From Acidobacteriaceae bacterium (lineage in GTDB: Bacteria; Acidobacteriota; Terriglobia; Terriglobales; Acidobacteriaceae): a DNA stretch of 7,691 nt. Below are positions 4,520 through 7,691 of this stretch, piece by piece (within the stretch, counting starts at the first letter, position 1; each line of letters opens with the position of its first letter). The notes under the pieces were generated by a model. It was given only the letters and a program-made list of their open reading frames with translations, was not told the DNA's origin and made no database searches. The translations under genes were made by a program, and so were the position numbers. Location: the NCBI GenBank assembly GCA_009781125.1, contig WQYS01000104.1, forward strand, positions 1 to 7,691, written 5' to 3'.

Positions 4520-6637
4520 ATGGACGGAGCACGGGAGCTGTCCGGCGATCTCGCAGAGAGACTCGAACGCGGGGCGGCGGTGATAACGGGAAATCAACGG
4601 GCCGCGCGCACCTTGCGCCGCGCGTATGACCACTGGTGTCATGCTCTGGGGCTGTCAGCGTGGCGTCCGCCGGTAATTCTGGCGTGGGAGACGTGGATCG
4701 CCGCGCTGTGGCGGCAGGCGGTACTGGATGGTCATGCCACACAGCTTCTGCTGACCGCAACGCAGGAGCACGCGATCTGGCGAGAGATTCTGCTGGCCGG
4801 CGAATGGAAGAGCCTGCGCAATGCCGATTCGCTGGCGGCGATGGCGTCCGAGGCGTGGAGCCTGCTCTGCCGCTACAACGCGCAGCACCGGCTGCGCCAG
4901 ATTGGAGGCAGCGCCGACACGCTCGCCTTCCGGCGCTGGGCGCAACAGTTCGTCGAGTCTTGCCAGGGCGAGAACTTTATCGCCGCCGCTCAACTGGAGG
5001 AGGCCTTGTCCGGCATCGTCGAAGTCGCCGCGGCGACCGCTGATCTCTCCTTGCCCAAAGAGATTGTGCTGGCTGGATTCGATACGATGTCTCCGTCAAG
5101 GATGGCGTTTATTGATGTGATTCAGGCTAGTGGTATTGCCGTCGAAGAGATTTCGATAGGCACGGCGTCGCAGAAACGATTGCTGATTGAAGCAAAGGAC
5201 GAACAGGAAGAGACACGCGCCGCCGCGCGCTGGATTCGCCAATATCTGGAGGAGCATCCTCACGCGCAGATTGGCGTCATCGTGCCCAACACCGAAGAGC
5301 GGCGCGCATCCGTCGAGCGCGTCTTTCGAGAGATATTGGCTCCGGAGCTGGAGAACATCGCCGCCACCAATGACAGTGCGCCGTATGAGTTTTCGCTGGG
5401 AGTTCCGCTCATCCGGACGCCGATGGTTGCAACGGCCTTGCGGTTGTTGCAGTGGGCTAAAAATGCTTTGCCGCTCGACGACATCAGCCAGATGCTTCTT
5501 TCGCGCTACTTCGCCTGGTCGGAGGAGGAGCGCGGAGCTCGCGCCGAGTTTGATGCTTTTGTCCTGCGGCAGGCGCGCTTGCTTCGCCCGGAGGCAACGC
5601 TGCGATGGCTCCTCGCAAGGATGGAGGGTCACGAAAAGATCGCCACGCTGAGAGCGGCGGTCCGAAAGATGGAGGCGGTTCGAGCACAGCGATTCGCCTC
5701 AGGCGAGCGCAGGCCGTATGCGGAGTGGGCCGCTCGCATTGGCGAGTTTCTTGACGCCGCCGCATGGGGCGCGCGCAACGACGAGAACAGCGTCGAGTAT
5801 CAGACGCGCCGAAAGTGGGAGGGCGCGCTCGATGAATTTGCGTCGCTGGACTTCCGTGCTGAACGGGTCGAGTTCGCCGAGGCGCTGGCGCGGCTGGAGT
5901 GGATCGTGCAGAACACCATGTTTGCCACCGAATCGCGCGGCGCTGCGGTGCAGGTAATGGGGCCGTTGGAAGCTGCGGGCAGCCGCTTCGACGCGCTGTG
6001 GTTTCTCGGCGCGGGAGAGTTCACGTGGCCTCCGCCGGCTCGCAGCCATCCGCTGCTGCCGTGGCACTTGCAGCGGGAGTGCAAGATGCCGGGAGCCAAT
6101 CGCGCCTGCGACGACGCGCTGGCCGCACGCATCACGCAGCGTCTGGCTGAGAGCGCCGAGACCGTGGTCTTCAGTTACGCAGCGGAGGCGGAGCGCGGAC
6201 ATCAGCGGCCATCTCCGGCGCTGGCCGGACTGGATCTTCAGGCCGAGCCGCTGCCCCGCGAGCCGGAGCGAACACCGGTTGCGCTGGAGCGCGTCGAGGA
6301 CAGCACGCCGCTTCCACCGCTTCCGGACGAGGTCATTCACGGCGGCACGGAGGTTCTGCGCCTGCAGGCGGCGTGCGGCTTCCGCGCCTTCGCGGAGAGG
6401 CGGCTGTGGTCCACCGAACTGGATGAGAACGATCTGGGCCTGGACGCCGCCGAGCGCGGAACCATTCTGCATCGCGCACTGCAAAATTTCTGGAGTGAAG
6501 TGCGCTCGCAGGAGGCGCTGAAGGCTCTTTCAAACGATGAGCTTGAGGCGGCAATTCTGCGCTCTGTTGACGCGGCCTTCCGGAAGATCGATTCCCAGAA
6601 TGGAACGCCGTGGGAAAAATCTTATGTGGATTTGTAG
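4520..6637 (+). CDS. AddB-like repair protein, N-terminal part to the TAG
   Basis: 705 residues of an inactivated superfamily-1 helicase scaffold plus the first part of a RecB/AddB-type nuclease domain. In AddAB-type complexes this subunit partners a UvrD-like helicase to process double-strand breaks for recombination. The Walker A region is degenerate (VITGNQRAAR, residues 22-31), as in this family, so no ATPase activity is expected. Family landmarks are IGVIVPN (about 251-257), VQVMGPLEAAGSRFDALW (about 477-494) and WPPPARSHPLLPW after it. The nuclease domain begins with the first Fe-S cysteine (Cys619 in AACGFRAFAERRLW) and the metal-binding His651 (RGTILHRAL). It then ends at a TAG, so the Asp and D-x-K catalytic residues and the other three cysteines are lost. 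Alone it should be nuclease-dead. The ATG start at 4520 is supported by family resemblance from the first residues, not by a ribosome site. Confidence 0.85.
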   Translation: MDGARELSGDLAERLERGAAVITGNQRAARTLRRAYDHWCHALGLSAWRPPVILAWETWIAALWRQAVLDGHATQLLLTATQEHAIWREILLAGEWKSLRNADSLAAMASEAWSLLCRYNAQHRLRQIGGSADTLAFRRWAQQFVESCQGENFIAAAQLEEALSGIVEVAAATADLSLPKEIVLAGFDTMSPSRMAFIDVIQASGIAVEEISIGTASQKRLLIEAKDEQEETRAAARWIRQYLEEHPHAQIGVIVPNTEERRASVERVFREILAPELENIAATNDSAPYEFSLGVPLIRTPMVATALRLLQWAKNALPLDDISQMLLSRYFAWSEEERGARAEFDAFVLRQARLLRPEATLRWLLARMEGHEKIATLRAAVRKMEAVRAQRFASGERRPYAEWAARIGEFLDAAAWGARNDENSVEYQTRRKWEGALDEFASLDFRAERVEFAEALARLEWIVQNTMFATESRGAAVQVMGPLEAAGSRFDALWFLGAGEFTWPPPARSHPLLPWHLQRECKMPGANRACDDALAARITQRLAESAETVVFSYAAEAERGHQRPSPALAGLDLQAEPLPREPERTPVALERVEDSTPLPPLPDEVIHGGTEVLRLQAACGFRAFAERRLWSTELDENDLGLDAAERGTILHRALQNFWSEVRSQEALKALSNDELEAAILRSVDAAFRKIDSQNGTPWEKSYVDL
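6635..6637 (+). other. In-frame amber codon splitting the nuclease gene
   Basis: TAG interrupts an otherwise continuous frame (gat ttg TAG cgc aga cag). The expected residue in the helix is likely Glu, and GAG differs from TAG by one base. Confidence 0.85.
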
Positions 6638-6658
6638 CGCAGACAGCTGCGCGGCCTG

Positions 6659-7186
6659 TTGCGGCAGTGGATGGAAGAGGAGAAAAATCGCCAATTGTTC
6701 CACGTGGAACAATTGGAGCGGGAGCTCAAGGATGCCCGGATCGGGCCGCTGCGGCTCGACGTGCGCATCGACCGCATCGACGCCGGAGCTGAGGGCGACA
6801 TCCTCATCGACTACAAGACAGGAAAGGCAACTCCAAACGAATGGCTCGGGGATCGCCCCGACGCTCCGCAGTTGCCGCTGTACGCCGTGCTCACGGGCGA
6901 AGAGCCGGGAGCTCCATTGGAGGCGGTCAAGTTTGCCCTGGTGCGAGCCGGAGAGATGAAGCTGAAAGGCCTGCCCGATAGCGTGAACCTTGAGGAACAG
7001 GTCGAGAGCTGGCGCGTCGTGCTGGAGAATCTTGCCAGAGATTTTGCCGAGGGCGACGCGCGCGTCAATCCGAAGAGCTATCCAAAGACCTGCCAGTATT
7101 GCGCGCAGCGCATTCTCTGCCGGCTCGATCCGTCTTCGTTGGAAGAAGTCGAAGAGCAGGAAGCCGAGGAGGACGAGCGTGGCTGA
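6659..7186 (+). CDS. PD-(D/E)XK nuclease C-terminal part of AddB-like protein
   Basis: About 175 residues in the same frame as the upstream part and open directly after its TAG. It could start at TTG 6659 or ATG 6671 only by reinitiation, and neither has a ribosome site. It holds the catalytic core of the nuclease: Asp751 in DRID and Asp764-Tyr-Lys766 in IDYKTGK, numbering from 4520 with the TAG as 706. The remaining cluster cysteines follow as C-x2-C-x5-C (858, 861, 867), the same spacing as the AddB Fe-S site. The fourth cysteine and the His are on the other side of the stop, so function would require readthrough or assembly of two fragments. The tail is acidic (EEVEEQEAEEDE) and contains GAGGAGG, which serves the next gene. 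A parS site lies within its first 20 codons. Confidence 0.72.
   Translation: MRQWMEEEKNRQLFHVEQLERELKDARIGPLRLDVRIDRIDAGAEGDILIDYKTGKATPNEWLGDRPDAPQLPLYAVLTGEEPGAPLEAVKFALVRAGEMKLKGLPDSVNLEEQVESWRVVLENLARDFAEGDARVNPKSYPKTCQYCAQRILCRLDPSSLEEVEEQEAEEDERG
6691..6716. promoter_or_regulatory. parS: parS centromere site in a 26-bp palindrome
   Basis: The central 16 bp, TGTTCCACGTGGAACA (6696-6711), is a perfect palindrome and a perfect match to the conserved bacterial parS pattern TGTTNCACGTGNAACA bound by ParB/Spo0J. ParB nucleates here, spreads, and loads SMC to segregate the chromosome. The symmetry continues for five more bases on each side (CCAAT/ATTGG), making 26 bp. It lies inside the nuclease coding sequence and is translated as QLFHVEQLE. 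Intragenic parS sites are known elsewhere. parAB genes are not in the window. In most species parS sites are origin-proximal, so this locus may be near oriC or on a ParABS plasmid. Confidence 0.88.
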
Positions 7187-7691
7187 ACTGCTTAAATTTC
7201 CGGTTTCGCCGCAAGCGGCGCCCCCCGATCAGTGCGAGCGCGAGCAGGCGCTCGACATCACGCAGTCGTGGATCGTCGAAGCTCCTGCCGGATCGGGAAA
7301 GACCGGCCTGCTGATTCATCGCTACCTGAAACTGCTGGCCGACGAGGAGGTTCGGGAGCCGGAGCAGGTTCTGGCCATCACGTTTACGGAGAAGGCCGCG
7401 GCGGAGATTCGCGAGCGCGTGATATTCCAGCTAGTCCAGCTTGCGGCGGATCGCGGCGTTAATGAACCTGATGTTCAGCAGTCTCCCTTTGAGCGCGGCC
7501 TGCGAGCCGACGCTCAGGCCGTGCTCGGGCGCGATGCTGCACTAGGCTGGGGTTTGCTCGAACGGCCTGATCGATTGAATGTGCGCACCATCGATTCGGT
7601 CTGCGCGGAGATTGCAAGGTCGCTGCCGGTTCTTTCAGGCGCGGGAGGAGTGCTCGAACCTACACCTGAGGCGCAACCTCTGTATAGCGAA
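7179..7691 (+). CDS. AddA/UvrD-like helicase, N-terminal 171 residues
   Basis: The 5' end of a superfamily-1 UvrD/AddA-type helicase that would be the motor partner of the AddB-like protein in break repair. The window ends at codon 171 of an expected thousand or more residues. Walker A is APAGSGKT (35-42), motif Ia is ITFTEKAAAEIRERV (67-81), and RTIDSVCAEIARSLPVLSG (136-154) is the conserved segment following it. The residues before Walker A (REQALDITQSWIVEAPAGSGKT) are typical of the helicases paired with TIGR03623 proteins. Translation starts at GTG 7179, 6 nt after AGGAGG (7167-7172) and overlapping the upstream stop by 8 nt, so the two genes are probably translationally coupled. No internal stop is seen in this part. 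Confidence 0.9.
   Translation, partial: MAELLKFPVSPQAAPPDQCEREQALDITQSWIVEAPAGSGKTGLLIHRYLKLLADEEVREPEQVLAITFTEKAAAEIRERVIFQLVQLAADRGVNEPDVQQSPFERGLRADAQAVLGRDAALGWGLLERPDRLNVRTIDSVCAEIARSLPVLSGAGGVLEPTPEAQPLYSE

Larger units (their letters stand above)
4520..7186 (+). pseudogene. AddB-like nuclease gene interrupted by one in-frame TAG
   Basis: Read through the TAG at 6635-6637, the frame is one continuous protein of 888 codons plus stop. That is close to the roughly 900 residues of the 'probable DNA repair protein' family related to AddB (TIGR03623). Similarity to the family runs right up to the stop and resumes with no missing residues: after ...SYVDL the frame continues RRQLRGLLRQW, the expected conserved helix. 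A single GAG to TAG change would explain it. The alternatives are a sequencing error, stop-codon readthrough, or two separately translated parts. The pair is co-transcribed with the AddA-like helicase that follows. Confidence 0.7.

Noticed and set aside
4439..4642. Longer start for the SCO protein
   Set aside because: The extra 68 residues lack a signal peptide and overlap the divergent nuclease gene. The ATG at 4438 has a ribosome site and a lipobox.
5699..6484. 261-codon minus-strand open frame
   Set aside because: It is a GC-rich shadow of the AddB-like gene, Arg/Ala/Gln-rich with no motif.

Overview
The window looks like an accessory-to-core junction of a GC-rich bacterial chromosome. 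The gene content (an unusual AddAB-like nuclease/helicase pair, a CusF-like/SCO fusion lipoprotein and an MsbA-type exporter) and codon use fit an Acidobacteriota genome such as Acidobacteriaceae. That assignment is inference from gene style, not a marker gene.

Layout. Positions 1-753 hold no credible protein gene but an exceptional density of inverted repeats: at least eight stems between 73 and 572, including a clean three-way junction (245-356) and an apparent H-type pseudoknot (364-436). A weak terminator-like element follows (578-614). I read this as one large structured RNA, probably on the + strand, lying just beyond the 3' end of a tRNA-Asn gene (754-828, -). Two TGGGGTA repeats (681-699) between the RNA and the tRNA look like integrase arm sites, so the left edge may be the flank of an integrated element. 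The tRNA has a good sigma70-type promoter (874-902). This promoter abuts the stem-loop that ends the next gene, a 633-residue ABC exporter (917-2818, -).

Positions 2819-3089 are intergenic. A small two-CBS-domain protein (3090-3533, +) and a lipoprotein with a CusF-like domain fused to a SCO1/SenC thioredoxin-fold domain (3536-4438, -) converge with 2 nt between their stops. One stem-loop straddles both 3' ends.

The right side is a DNA-repair operon. The first gene is an AddB-like inactivated-helicase/PD-(D/E)XK nuclease gene (4520-7186, +). It is interrupted by one in-frame TAG (6635-6637) that cuts the nuclease domain between its first Fe-S cysteine and its catalytic residues. It overlaps by 8 nt an AddA/UvrD-like helicase gene (7179 onward, truncated by the window). 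About 55 nt after the TAG, inside the coding sequence, lies a perfect 26-bp palindrome (6691-6716). Its core is a perfect ParB-binding centromere site, parS (TGTTCCACGTGGAACA, 6696-6711). This suggests the locus is in the origin-proximal part of a chromosome or on a ParABS replicon.

The most notable points are the structured RNA beside tRNA-Asn, the intragenic parS, and the single nonsense codon in the nuclease gene.
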